DNA from: Scilla litardierei
Taxonomy: Eukaryota > Streptophyta > Magnoliopsida > Asparagales > Asparagaceae
DNA length: 64,000 nt
Assembly (NCBI GenBank): GCA_030789695.1
Contig: CM061140.1
Coordinates: 78,616,422-78,680,421, forward strand
Direction of reading: 5' to 3'
A model generated the notes under the pieces. It did not search any database. It worked only from the letters and a program-made list of their open reading frames with translations, and was not told where the DNA came from. Each line of letters opens with the position of its first letter. The stretch's first letter is position 1. The position numbers were made by a program, and so were the translations under genes. This document shows positions 1-10,246 of the stretch, piece by piece.

Positions 1-833
1 GAAGCGGGGCGTGACAGATTGCCTCTTCTTTGTGCTGACTGCAGAGCCGCAGAGGACTTAGACTTTGCAGAAGCATCGAGAAGAGGGCCAAGGGGCATAG
101 GCTCATAAGGAGTCAAATCAATCCCAAAGTGACAAAAGACTAAGGTGAGGAGACATCCATAAGGAATGTGAGAGGAGACAGTAATGAACTCGACCTTGTC
201 CATCTGATTAAGGAGGACTCCGGCCCAGTTCACTGACATACCAGAGAGAATGGCATACATACATAGGAGGATCTCCTGAGAAGGCTGATCAGAAGAGCCA
301 TATTTCAAAAAGATGTTGGACTTCACCACTAGGTGAACAGCCCAACCTTTAGTAGAGAATATGGAGGCCCTGACGCCTGAAGAAAGGTAGGAAGGGATCA
401 CAGTGAACATATCCTGAAGGACATTCTGATCAAGATCTCCAACATCATAGAGGGAGATATCAGTAGGTAAGGAGCAGTGGAGGAAATCCTAAGAATGATT
501 CATAGGAGAGTAGGGTCAAGCTTGATATGGGTCCCCTAAAGAACTGTGTCAATCTCTCCAGTGTCAACATACTCACCGCGAATGCAGTTGGCATAAAATA
601 GTTTGACAAGGAAGGGATATGCACGAGGGGAGTCGACATGAGAGAATCGAAAAAGATCATCGAAATGGGTAGACGTGAGAATCTCTAAAAGTCTCTCAGC
701 AGTGAAGGCCTGAAAAACAATAAATCGCTCATAAAGGAGATTGATCCCTAGCATAGCATGGAATTTTGCGAGACAAGCATCGTCTCGGCAAATGGGAACT
801 AGAGGATCTGCTAGAGGCACAGGAGGAGATTGG
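1..833 (-). pseudogene. C-terminal part of ORF2 of copia element E ('putative plant transposon protein' type)
   Basis: Read on the minus strand, this is the continuation of the ORF whose N-terminus lies at 28857-29163; element A separates the halves. Removing A and one TSD copy joins the two reading frames exactly. Visible hallmarks of the plant ATHILA ORF-1 / Transposase_32-like family are a LVKLFYANC block near 590-620, a later block with VNWAGVLLNQM, and a HIPYGCLLTLVFCHFGIDL block near 90-130. The frame is broken by stops near 532-542 and 495 and by at least one frameshift near 460-490, so it is a decayed copy. It runs off the left edge of the window. Its biochemical function is not known. 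Family assignment is by motif recognition only. Confidence 0.6.
829..833. repeat. Target-site duplication ATTGG of element A (left copy)
   Basis: ATTGG directly precedes the TGACGTG start of the 5' LTR. The identical 5-mer at 28857-28861 directly follows the CACGTCA end of the 3' LTR. This shows that A inserted into E ORF2 by an integrase reaction. Confidence 0.95.
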
Positions 834-2416
834 TGACGTGCGTTTATATTCCATATATTCACGCACGTTTTCTTTTGTGTTTCTCCGTGTTTTCTGCCGT
901 CTTTTACTCGTTTTCTCGTATTTTCTCGTTTTCTTTCACTTTTCTGTGTTTCTCCATGTTTGCAGGAGATTGACCGCGTAGGGGACGTTTAACGACGATA
1001 TCTCAAGTCCCCGGAGCAACGGGAGGAGTCACGCGTGATCCAGGGGGTCAAACGACAAAGAATACATCTTTCAGCCCCTCACCCGGTCGGTTGGCCATCT
1101 CCAACCGATCGGGTGATGCACGCGTGCACCACCCGGTCTCTGCCGGAGCTCATGTGGAACTCACCCGACCGGTTCACAAACCGGTTCAGCGGAGGCCTAT
1201 TCTCTGTCTTTTCCAGCAAAATTCCAACCGATCGGGTGACTCTCACCCGATCGGTTCATCTGTAGCTGATGCTGAGGAGCTGAAGACACGGGCACCCAAC
1301 CGATCACTTCACCCGATGGCGCTAAGATCCAACCAGTCACTCCAAGAACTCACCCGACCGGTTCACATGACCGGGTGAAAGCTCGCTGTTTTCTGTTCAT
1401 TATCTGTAACGGATCACCCGATCGGTTGACTTGTCAACCGATCGGGTGATGCGAGAGTCTATAAATAGAACCCCTCGGTTTCCAGAAACGGGGGAGCTGC
1501 TAGTTTTTACTGTTTTCTCCTATTGTGACGGCTGTAATTACTGTTCTTTTGTAAGTTTTCGGATCTTTCTCAAATTTTAGTATTGTCTTAACTACTCTAT
1601 TACTTCCGCATTCCAATCGTCTGATTATGATTCCAACGGTTAATTTTCATTTAGATCGCTTTTTAATGAATTTTTGTGAGTAGTTCCCAAATCTGGGATT
1701 TTGGTGGAAACCCCTTCGGGGGCTCTTCCTGATGCGTCCATAGGGTTAGGAAATCGATAGGGATTAGGAATCTAACGGTTACGCGGGGTGTTTCATTGTC
1801 ATCGGTGGGAAAAAGACCGCCTTTGACCGTTGGGCCAAGGGGGAATAAACTTGGCGGTTGACTCCCTAGCCATAGCTCACGCCCTTAGCGTAGATGCCGA
1901 ATCCTAGCACGCGGGAGCGGCATGATGAGACGTTGGGAGTTATCGTTGCGAGCTTAGTGCTCTCGGAATCGATCAGTGTTAATGGACACGGGAGTGCCCA
2001 CTGATCGAATCTGAGAAGTCCGGTGTATCATCCTGGGCACCGACCGGAATATCGGGCCCATGGGATGCCGGTACCACTTTCAGAGGCAACGTCCAACCAT
2101 TAGACCCCAATTCCGATCGCTATCCATACCCGTAGGCCGTATCTGTGAGAGTCACTCGTCGGAGTGGAAACCAAAGTCCCGGGTTTATTTTCTTATTGTT
2201 CATACCCTTCATTCCTTTCTGTGACAACCATTTACCGATTCGGGCTAGCTCGCCTTCGGGGTGATTTTGGTCCTCCTTGACTCAAGCACATCCTAGCCTC
2301 CCTATGTTCGACCCCCAAGCCACACTACAACACCGTGCGCTTGCGTTTACAAATTTCTAAACCCCCACGTGGGTCCCCCGGCCATTTGCGGATAGCAAGC
2401 CGGGGCGGTCACGTCA
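834..2416 (+). repeat. 5' LTR of element A
   Basis: It starts TGACGTGCG and ends GGTCACGTCA, with a 7-bp terminal inverted repeat. U3 holds an array of CCGATCGG/CCGACCGG palindromes at about 1075-1450 and a TATA box at 1460-1467. The segment about 1690-2400 matches the corresponding parts of the other five gypsy LTRs. Small ORFs inside are chance readings of the palindrome array. Confidence 0.95.
1413..1467 (+). promoter_or_regulatory. LTR promoter module of A: 18-bp inverted repeat plus TATA box
   Basis: ATCACCCGATCGGTTGAC at 1413-1430 is followed by TT and by its perfect reverse complement at 1433-1450. Nine bases later comes TATAAATA (1460-1467). The same layout with the same 9-bp spacing occurs in the A 3' LTR (27854-27908), both B LTRs and both D LTRs. 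Promoter function is inferred from the TATA position; the inverted repeat and spacing are seen directly. Confidence 0.75.
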
Positions 2417-2422
2417 AGTTTA

Positions 2423-2439
2423 TGGCGCCGTTACCGGGG
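2423..2439 (+). promoter_or_regulatory. Primer-binding site of A (tRNA-Asp type)
   Basis: TGGCGCCGTTACCGGGG lies 6 bp after the 5' LTR. It is complementary to the 3' end of plant tRNA-Asp(GUC) with one mismatch (A for G at the eleventh base). B and D carry the perfect TGGCGCCGTTGCCGGGG. This primer is characteristic of Athila-lineage elements. Confidence 0.85.
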
Positions 2440-2614
2440 AGGCAACGTGCTTGTTATTTTAGGATCTTTTGAACCCTCGTGTCTAGCTCTTATCCCTACC
2501 TCGCGATAATTTTCGCATTCTCCCTTTTCCTTTTTATTTTTCTTATTTTTATTTTTATTTCTTATTTTATCTGTTTCTTTCCCACTTGTCGCTTCACGGG
2601 TGTTTGTTGTTTTC
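2440..2614 (+). other. 5' leader of element A
   Basis: The untranslated leader between PBS and gag has a T-rich tract at about 2510-2590 ending in TTTTCATGCGCAG, where the gag ATG (2615) sits inside a sequence resembling a 3' splice acceptor. The layout is conserved in B and D. Confidence 0.6.
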
Positions 2615-5015
2615 ATGCGCAGGAGTTCAAGAAGTCTTGACGACTTGATTCCCCTCGATCCAGAGATTAACGCCACCCTTAGGCGTTTGGCCGCTGAGAA
2701 GCGAAGAAGAGAGGATCCCGAATCCATGGAGGAGAACACCCCGCCTCACAAGTCCCTGTTGGAGTACTCGATGCCATCTATCGAGTCCACTTCTGCCATC
2801 CGTTCTCCAGCTATTGCGGCCCAAAGCTTTGAGCTAAAGCCGTCTTTGGTGACGTGGATCCAGCAGGATCAGTTTGCGGGTGCACCCATGGAGAGCCCGA
2901 TCGAGCATCTAGACTCCTTCTTGGAGAAATGTGACACCTTCCGGATTAATGGTGTCACGACTGTGGCGATCCGTCTGAAGCTGTTCCCCTTCTCGTTGCG
3001 AGACAAAGCCAAGCAATGGCTTGGGGGAAGGACCCCAACACTTTCAATACCTGGGAGAAGCTCTCCAACGCTTTTCTGACGAAGTTCTTTCCTCCGGGGA
3101 AGACCATGAAGTTGAGGAGTGAGATCTCCTCCTTCTCCCAGGCCAGCCACGAGTCCTTGCATGAAGCTTGGACGAGATACAAGGAGATGCAAAGAAGATG
3201 CCCTCACCATGAGCTTCCGAAGTGGCAGATTATTAATCTGTTCTACAATCGGTTGAGGGATGACCTGAAATCTTCTATGGACGCCGCGGCTGGGGGTTCC
3301 TTCATGTCAAGGAGCGAGGAAGATGCCGGACATAATCTGGAAAATATGGCATCCAACAATGAGCGGTGGTGTGACGAGAGAGCCACACCCAGGTCTGTGG
3401 GTATACACAGAGTCGAGGACGTCGACAAACTTTCAAGCAAGTTCGACTTGCTTTCGACCCAGATCTCCGCACTAATGGTAGGAGCTGGTGGGGCCGGTAC
3501 ACAACAAATTTAAGCGGTAGAATCCGAATTCTTTGGGGAATTCGACGGTGGTGACATCTCACCACCGTTGGATCAGGCGAGCGCACTATTTTACAACCCC
3601 ACGGGAAATGCGCCGTATCCGCCAAGGACCAATTCCAACCCGGCCTACTCTCCAAACAACCGGAACCACCCAAACTTCAGTTACCGGCCACCATTTCAGA
3701 CCTCGCCACCTCAGCAGCCGCAGCAACAAACATATCAGCCGGCTAGACCACAGCAGAGTCAGATTCAGCAGCAACAATATCAGCAGCAACCTCAGCAACA
3801 ATTTTATGCCTCCAGGAATCAGCAGCCAATCCAGCAGCAGCAGCAGTATGGCCAACAGAGGGCCGTCTCTCCGGTTGAGTCTCTCTTGACTCAATATATA
3901 ACCAACCAGGAGAAGATCAATCAGAAGCTGGAAATGGGTCAGCGGGCCCTCACGGACCAAGTAACCCAGCTGGGGTTACAAGTGGCGAACCTTTCAAGGT
4001 CACAAAACCAATTGCCGCCACAACCGGAGGTGAACCCGAGGGGAGCAACCCAAACGTCGGCACTCGTGCACGAGCACGCAAATGTGTCCGCTATCGTTCT
4101 GAGAAGCGGGACACAAATCCCTACTAGAGTGCCTCCTAACAGACCGGAAGCACCGTTGGTCGTTGAGCGACCAATCGAAAAATCAAACGACGCCGGTGCT
4201 TCGTCATCAAATCCTACGACTCCGGAAGGAGTCTCTGAAGAAGAGAAGAAGAAGAACGAGGAAGGGAGCCCGAAAGTGTTCAAACCCGTTGTGCCATTTC
4301 CACAACGGTTAGCTCAGGCCAAAATCGACGAGAAATATGGCAAGTTCTTCGCCATGGTGAAGGACCTGAGCTTGCAAATCCCCTTCCTGGAAGCAATTGA
4401 AACAATCCCCTCCTATGCAAAATTCCTGAAAGATTTGGTGACGAGAGGGTCTAGAAAGGAGAAAGTAGTATTGACGGCAGAGTGTAGCGATCTTATCCAG
4501 AGGGCAAATCCGCCGAAACTTAAAGACCCGGGGAGCTTCTCAATTCCTTGCACGATCGGGGCAGTAAAGATTCATCGTGCACTCGTCGATCTCGGAGCGA
4601 GTGTAAGTTTGATGCCCTTGTCGATGTATAAAAGGATAGGAATGGGTGATTTGGAGCCCACCGGTATGACCCTATAACTAGCTGACCGGTCGGTCAAATA
4701 TCCGGTGGGAATTGTGGATGACCTCCCCGTTAATGTAAAAGGGGTGCATGTGCCAGTGGACTTTGTAGTCATGGACATGCCTGAAGACGCACACACCCCC
4801 ATCATCCTGGGACGGCCTTTCATGGCCACTGCTGGCGTTATGATTGATGTGAAGAACGGAAAACTTTCTCTAAACGTCAGCGGAGAAAAAGTTGAATTTG
4901 ATCTGGGGTTGTCCATGAAGTATCACGATCCCACAGATGACCCTCGGTGTAATTTGCTTGAGGTAGAAGAAGAAAAAGCTGCTGAAGAGAGCTCCTGGGA
5001 GATTCTCTTAAGAAA

Positions 5016-5038
5016 CCCCCCCCCCCCCCCCCCCCCCC
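5016..5038 (+). repeat. C23 homopolymer inside the gag-protease ORF of A
   Basis: Element B has only a short CCACCCAG stretch here and D a short C run, so the tract is an expansion specific to this copy (or a sequencing/assembly artefact). It disrupts the frame. Confidence 0.9.
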
Positions 5039-5265
5039 GATGACTTGGGGGATTCAGAGGATGGAGACGGCCCCAAGAACAAAGATGCTGCTGGGAAAGC
5101 GAGTGCAGCAAGAACGATCCCTCCCGGGTTCCCCAAGGCTCCTCCTGCGAGGAGAACGGGGAAAGAGCCCATGGACCTCACCAGGGATGAGGTCCGGATC
5201 CTTAAGAAGATGGCGGTAAGCGCCAATACGAAAGAGAAGCCCCCGGATCCCAAAGACAAGAAGAG

Positions 5266-5270
5266 GGTAG
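5266..5270. repeat. Target-site duplication GGTAG of element C (left copy)
   Basis: GGTAG at 5266-5270 abuts the TGTTGG start of C; the second copy at 24013-24017 abuts its CCAACA end. Uninterrupted B and D have GGTGG or GGTAG once at this place in the gag-protease ORF. Confidence 0.95.
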
Positions 5271-7661
5271 TGTTGGAAGCAACGATCTAGGATTTTGGTT
5301 TGATGATGACAAACGTATCGTTATATTTGACATGTGTGCTAGTGTGTTTCAGGTTTGGCGAAACAATATATTTTCACCTTTTGGCGGAATTGCTATTCGT
5401 ATAGCAAATTGGGAGAAAGGGAGTGTGTGTGCATAAAGAAGATTTGACTTGGTCAATGAGGAGAGAGATGGAATCTATTTGGGATATGGTCAAATCAATT
5501 AGAGATTAATTTCAATTTCATATCAATTTGAATTGCTATCAAATCCCAATTTGATCAAATCAACTCTCTTATTTGATGTGCAAAGTGATAGAACCAAATC
5601 TCTAATCTCCTATTCAAAATAGGATTCCTCGTAACCGCATCCCCCTATCATCACCCTATAAAAACCCATCCTCTAGGGTTGAAAAGGTGTGCGGCTTAAA
5701 CAAAAATCTTTAAAGGGGCCGGATCCTTCTTTTTTTCTGCTGTTGCATGTAAAAAAAAAGGGAAGACAGAGATTATTTGATTAACACCTCTCTTTGGTGT
5801 TTACGTGCAGGGAATTAAAGTTTTTGTTTATTTGGCCATGCATTAATCTCTATCTCTTGTACTTATGAAGGTGGAAATACCATGCTGCCGAATTCTTTGA
5901 GTCCCCAAGCATTGAAAGCAGCCGAAGTAATTAAGACACGCACACGCACCAAGGGGCCGAATTGTTTTTGTGCAGAACTCCGTTTTTTTTATGTGCTGCC
6001 GAGATCTTTGCAAAAGAAATTCTGGGAAAAATATCCAAGCACTGCTTCCTATTGGTTCTCTTCATCATCTTGATAAAATAATCTGATCTTTGTATTTTGC
6101 AGGTAAAAACCAACTGAAGATAAAGCCCACGTCTGAAGCTTGTCACCCTCCACATTCTAGGGATTCGTGGATTCTTTTATAAGGCTATTGTGCACAGCCG
6201 CATGATACATCTTGTAGAGCCACACGTACATGTTGAAGAGCTCTTCCTTGACCAATCAATTAACCGGCCGAATTATTTTTTGCTGAAGAGCACTTCATCT
6301 TTTTTATCAAAAGCAAATATCCCCAGTGCCTGAAGTTTTTTTTACTCACATTGAATCATATCAAGTGGCCAAAAAAAGGGGTGTTTGATCTTTCACAAAG
6401 AGACAAAAGCTTCAAATTTTGTATTGGCTGAGGGCTTGTGCATCAAAACAAAAAGGAGGAAACACAGGAATCACAAAGTTCTTATAAGCAATTTTTTAAT
6501 TCCCCTTTGTTTCTTGTGATTTGTACTTTTGTTCTTTCAAGCAGGCCGGTTTATCTTTAAGGGGCAACAAAAATTCGAAGAGCTGCACTTTATTCTGGGG
6601 TTCCTTTGATCTCAAAGAGCACAAGACAAAAGGGGCATGCATACTTTTTATTAACAATTTGCTTAAACCCTGTTTTCTTTTGGCAGGAACTTGCGTAAGA
6701 ATTGAGAAGGCTACCCACGCAAAGGATAAAGGCATGTGCCTTTTGGATTCACCGAATTGTGAAGGAAAGCTGCAAAACATTACAGCATCCGCACAAACCA
6801 AACAAACAGGCTGCCGCATTCTTTTTAAACAAGAGCCGCACTCCATTACTTAATTGCTAAAGCTTCTGATCTCTTCAATTATTGGTTCCTCTTTCTGATT
6901 GACATTGTTTTGTAGGGACCTAGCTTTGCACGGCTTGCTATATGAAGATTCCTTCTACAGAGCACAGAAGCATAGGCCGGCCAATTCATTGAGTAATTAA
7001 TAAAGCCTCAAGCTCTGTACTTTGCGCAAGTTGCCAAGGTGATCTCTACATAAGCCGCAAGTTGTTATTTGAGGAGCAAGTGCGCAAGTTGCAGGAGCCG
7101 CAACTTGAGTTGTATGAGGAGACTACTACTACCTGCCAAACGACATCTGGCCCGTGCTTATTAACGAAGACATCGCCGCTGCACAATCTGAGCTTTCTAA
7201 ACTCTATACTTTATTATTTTGTGTAACAATTGTGATAGATCTTCGTAGGGGAAACTTTACCATTTTTCTGTGACTATTTTGGGACTTGTCTAGTTGGGAC
7301 TAGACAAGTGGGACCCAGCTAGTTTGGGACTAGCTGGTAGAAAGCTTTGCTAGGATTGATAGTGAGAGAAAACACTGTGTGTGGGGTACTGAGAGTCTGG
7401 CGAGTGTAGGGACGTAGAGGGTGCTCTGAGCGTGCTCTAACTTGTGACTTTGTACCTATTGCACTATTCAATCTAGTATTAGCTTTGGGGGCTGGAGTAG
7501 GTCGTTGGGACGACCGAACCAGGGTAAATCTGCTGTGTACTCTGTGTCTGTTTTTCATTACTCTGGTTGTGCTTTTAACTGCGTGTGATTTCTCGTGGGT
7601 TGCACGAGAATTTTTTATTAGCCTATTCACCCCCCCTCTAGGCTAGGATCCAGATCCAACA
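5271..7661 (+). repeat. 5' LTR of element C
   Basis: Begins TGTTGGAAGCAACG and ends CAGATCCAACA; 2391 bp, equal in length to the 3' copy. A TATA box (TATAAAAA) is at 5657-5664. Short ORFs inside (for example around 6496-6853 on both strands) are present in both LTRs but match no family I recognise, and they look incidental. Confidence 0.95.
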
Positions 7662-7663
7662 AG

Positions 7664-7675
7664 TGGTATCGGAGC
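7664..7675 (+). promoter_or_regulatory. Primer-binding site of C (tRNA-iMet type)
   Basis: TGGTATCGGAGC starts 2 bp after the LTR. It matches the usual plant TGGTATCAGAGC with one change. Confidence 0.85.
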
Positions 7676-7703
7676 CAGTTTAGTAGATCTAGCCTAGTTG
7701 ACC

Positions 7704-8489
7704 ATGGACCACATTGATAGTGCTTTTGCTGAGGGCCAGTCTATTTCCCGACCACCTAGATTTAATGGAGGAGATTATGCTTACTGGAAAAATCGTATGA
7801 AAATCTACCTTATTTCTATTGATTATAAAGCTTGGCAAATTGTTGAAAAATGCTATAAATCACCTGTTATTAAAATTGAAAATACTGAGATGCCTAAACC
7901 TGATGATAAGTGGGATGATAATGATTGGAAGCTTGATTCTCTAAATGCTAAAGCTATGAATGCTTTTATTTGTGCATTAGATAAATCTGAATTCAATCGT
8001 ATCTCACATTGTTTAACTGCGCAGGAAATATGGCATACTTTGGAGGTGACGCACGAGGGAACGTCACAGGTGAAGGAGTCTAGACTTGCACTTCTGAGCA
8101 CGGAATACGAGGGATTTCGCATGCTACCATCAGAGACTATATCAGAAATGTTTGCGAGGTTCACCAACATTGTCTACAAGTCTAGTTCGCTCGGTAAGCC
8201 ATATTATAGCCTTGAGCAGGTGAGAAAGATATTAAGAGCACTGCCAAGCTCTTTCAGGCCTAAAGTCACTGCCATCCAAGAAGCGAAAGATCTGTCACAG
8301 ATGAAGGTGGAGGACTTGATAGGTAATCTAATGTCCCACGAGCTTGAATTGCAAAATATTAATGAAAGGGAGAAACCTGAGGAAAAAGAAAAAGCTACCA
8401 AGCCACTTGCTCTGAAAGCTGACGAAAGTGAAGAAGATGATGATGACATAGCGCTAATGGTCAGAAATTTCAGAAAGTTTGTGCAGACC
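7704..8489 (+). pseudogene. gag of element C, N-terminal part (interrupted by B)
   Basis: 262 codons from ATG 7704. It is a copia-type gag of the UBN2/DUF4219 kind: RPPRFNGGDYAYWKNRM near residues 17-33, then NAFICALDKSEFNRI, EIWHTLEVTHEGTSQVKESR and an ISEMFARFTNIV block. The ATG is preferred over the upstream in-frame TTG at 7698. The frame is open up to the insertion point of B after base 8489. The reading continues in the same frame at 19237, with the zinc knuckle downstream. Apart from B, no stop or shift is visible, so gag was intact when B landed. Confidence 0.9.
8485..8489. repeat. Target-site duplication AGACC of element B (left copy)
   Basis: AGACC at 8485-8489 abuts the 5' LTR of B; the second copy at 19232-19236 abuts its 3' LTR. 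The site lies inside the gag ORF of C. Confidence 0.95.
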
Positions 8490-10047
8490 TGACGTGCGTT
8501 TATATTTCATATGTTCACGCACGTTTTCTTTTGTATTTCTCCGTGTTTTTCCGCCGTCACTTATTTGTTTTCGTGTATTTTCCCGTTTTCTTTCACTTTT
8601 CTTTGTTTTTCCATGATTGCAGGAGATTGACCACGTAGGGGACGTTTAATGATGATATCCCAAGTCCCCGGAGCAACGGGAGAAGTCACACGTGATCCAG
8701 GGGGTCAAACGGCGAAGTATTCATCTTTCAGCCCCTCACCCGGTCGGTTGGTCATCTCCAACCGATCGGGTGATGCACGCGTGCACCAACCGGTCGCTGC
8801 CGCAGCTCACGAAGAAGTCACCCGACCGGTTCACAGACCGGTTCTGCGGGCGGCTGTTCTCTGTTTTCTCGAACAGAATTCCAACCGATCGGGTGATTCT
8901 CACCCGATCGGTTCATCTGTAGCTGAAGAAGATAAGCTGAAGACACGGGCGTTCAACCGATCGGTTCACCCGACTGCTTCAAGATCCAACCGGTCACTCA
9001 AGAACTCACCCGACCGGTTCATGTGATCGGGTGAAAACTCGCCGTTTTCTGATATCTATTTGTAACGGATCAACCGATCGGTTGACTTGTCAACCGATCG
9101 GTTGATGCGACGGCCTATATATAGAGCCCCTAGGGTTCCAGAAACGGGAGTTGCTGTTTTTCTACTGTTTTATTCCCTTGTGACGGTTGTAATTGTTACT
9201 CTTTTGTAAGTTTTCAGATCTTTCTAAAATTTTAGTATTGTCTTTATTACTCTATTACTTCTGCATTGCAATCGTCTGATTATGATTCCAATGGTTAAAT
9301 TTCATTTAGATCGCTTTTTCATGAATTTTTGTGAGTAGTTCCCAAATCTGGGATTTTGGTGGAAACCCCTTCGGGGGCTCTTCCCGATGCGTCCGTAGGG
9401 TTAGGAAATCGATAGGGAGTAGGAATTTAACGGTTACACGGGGTGTTTCATTGTCATCGGCGGGAAAAAGACCGCCTTTGACCGTCGGGCCAAGGGGGAA
9501 TAAACTTGGCGGTTGACTCCCTAGCCATAGCTCACACCCTTAGCGTTGACGTCGAATCCTAGCACGCGGGAGCGGCAGGATGAGATGTTGGGAGTTATCG
9601 TTGCGGGCTTAGTGCTCCCGGGATCGATCAGTGTTTATGGACACGGGAGTGCCCACTGGTCGAATCCGGGAAGTCCGGTGTATCATCCTGGGCACCGACC
9701 GGAATATCGGGCCCATGGGACGCCGGTACCACTTTCAGAGGCAACGTCCCACCATTAGACCCTAATCCCGATCGCTATCCATACCCGTAGGCCGCGTCGG
9801 CGAGAGTCTCTCGTCGGGTTGGAAACCAAAGTCCCGGGTTTACTTTCTTTTCGTTCTTACGCTCTTATTTCCTTTCGTGACAACCATCCACTGATTCGGG
9901 CTAGCTCGCCCCTCGGGGTGATTTAGGTCCTACCTGACCCAAGCACAACCTCGCCTCCCTGAGTTCGATATTCCCGCACCCTACACTAACCGTGAAACTT
10001 ACGGTAAACGACACCGCGCCGCCGCATATCACGCGGGGCACCGGTCA
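8490..10047 (+). repeat. 5' LTR of element B
   Basis: TGACGTG start and GGTCA end, 1558 bp. The palindrome array is at about 8735-9106. The 3' part (about 9950-10047) differs from the A and D LTRs, marking a subfamily difference. Confidence 0.95.
9069..9123 (+). promoter_or_regulatory. LTR promoter module of B
   Basis: ATCAACCGATCGGTTGAC at 9069-9086, TT, then its perfect reverse complement at 9089-9106. Nine bases later is TATATATA at 9116-9123. Each arm is itself partly palindromic (CAACCGATCGGTTG). Promoter role is inferred. Confidence 0.75.
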
Positions 10048-10053
10048 AGTTTA

Positions 10054-10070
10054 TGGCGCCGTTGCCGGGG
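10054..10070 (+). promoter_or_regulatory. Primer-binding site of B (tRNA-Asp type)
   Basis: TGGCGCCGTTGCCGGGG, a perfect complement of the plant tRNA-Asp(GUC) 3' end, 6 bp after the LTR. Confidence 0.9.
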
Positions 10071-10246
10071 AGGCAACGTGCTTGATATTTTAGGATCTTA
10101 TGAACCCTCGTGTCTAGCTCACATCCCTACCTCGCGATAATTTTCGCATTCTCTTTTTTTCTTTTTCTTTTTGTTTTTCTTATTTTTATTTCTTATTTTA
10201 TCTGTTTCTTTCCCACTTGTCGCTTCACGGGTGTTTGTTGTTTTTC

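Larger units (their letters stand above)
2615..5270 (+). pseudogene. gag-protease ORF of element A, 5' part (broken)
   Basis: The capsid-type retrotransposon gag domain is clear: KPSLVTWIQQ, then HLDSFLEKCDTF, LKLFPFSLRDKAKQWL and the region around 3060-3420. A Q-rich linker (about 3710-3860) and an aspartic protease follow, with DLGAS at about 4588-4602 and ILGRPFMATAG at about 4804-4836. Breaks: a frameshift near 3018-3025, TAA at 3511-3513, TAA at 4675-4677 (CAA in B) and a 23-base C run at 5016-5038. Element C then interrupts the ORF after 5270, and the last 34 codons resume at 24018. The ATG at 2615 is chosen over upstream non-ATG starts because it is conserved in B and D. No zinc knuckle, RT or integrase is present. 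Confidence 0.88.

Noticed and set aside
1035..1378. Overlapping ORFs in the gypsy LTRs (also 8649-9026, 17833-18210, 27476-27819, 41699-42011)
   Set aside because: They come from the palindrome arrays in U3, upstream of the TATA box, and recur only because LTRs recur. No protein-like conservation is seen.
2310..2330. B-box-like GTGTTCGACCCC near the ends of gypsy LTRs as a Pol III promoter
   Set aside because: No A box at suitable distance, and the B lineage has a changed sequence there; probably part of R-U5.
5271..7661. The 5' LTR of C as a host gene with several exons (splice-like TTTGCAG|G sites and short ORFs)
   Set aside because: The whole 2391 bp recurs as the 3' LTR with TSDs, and the short ORFs carry no recognisable domain.
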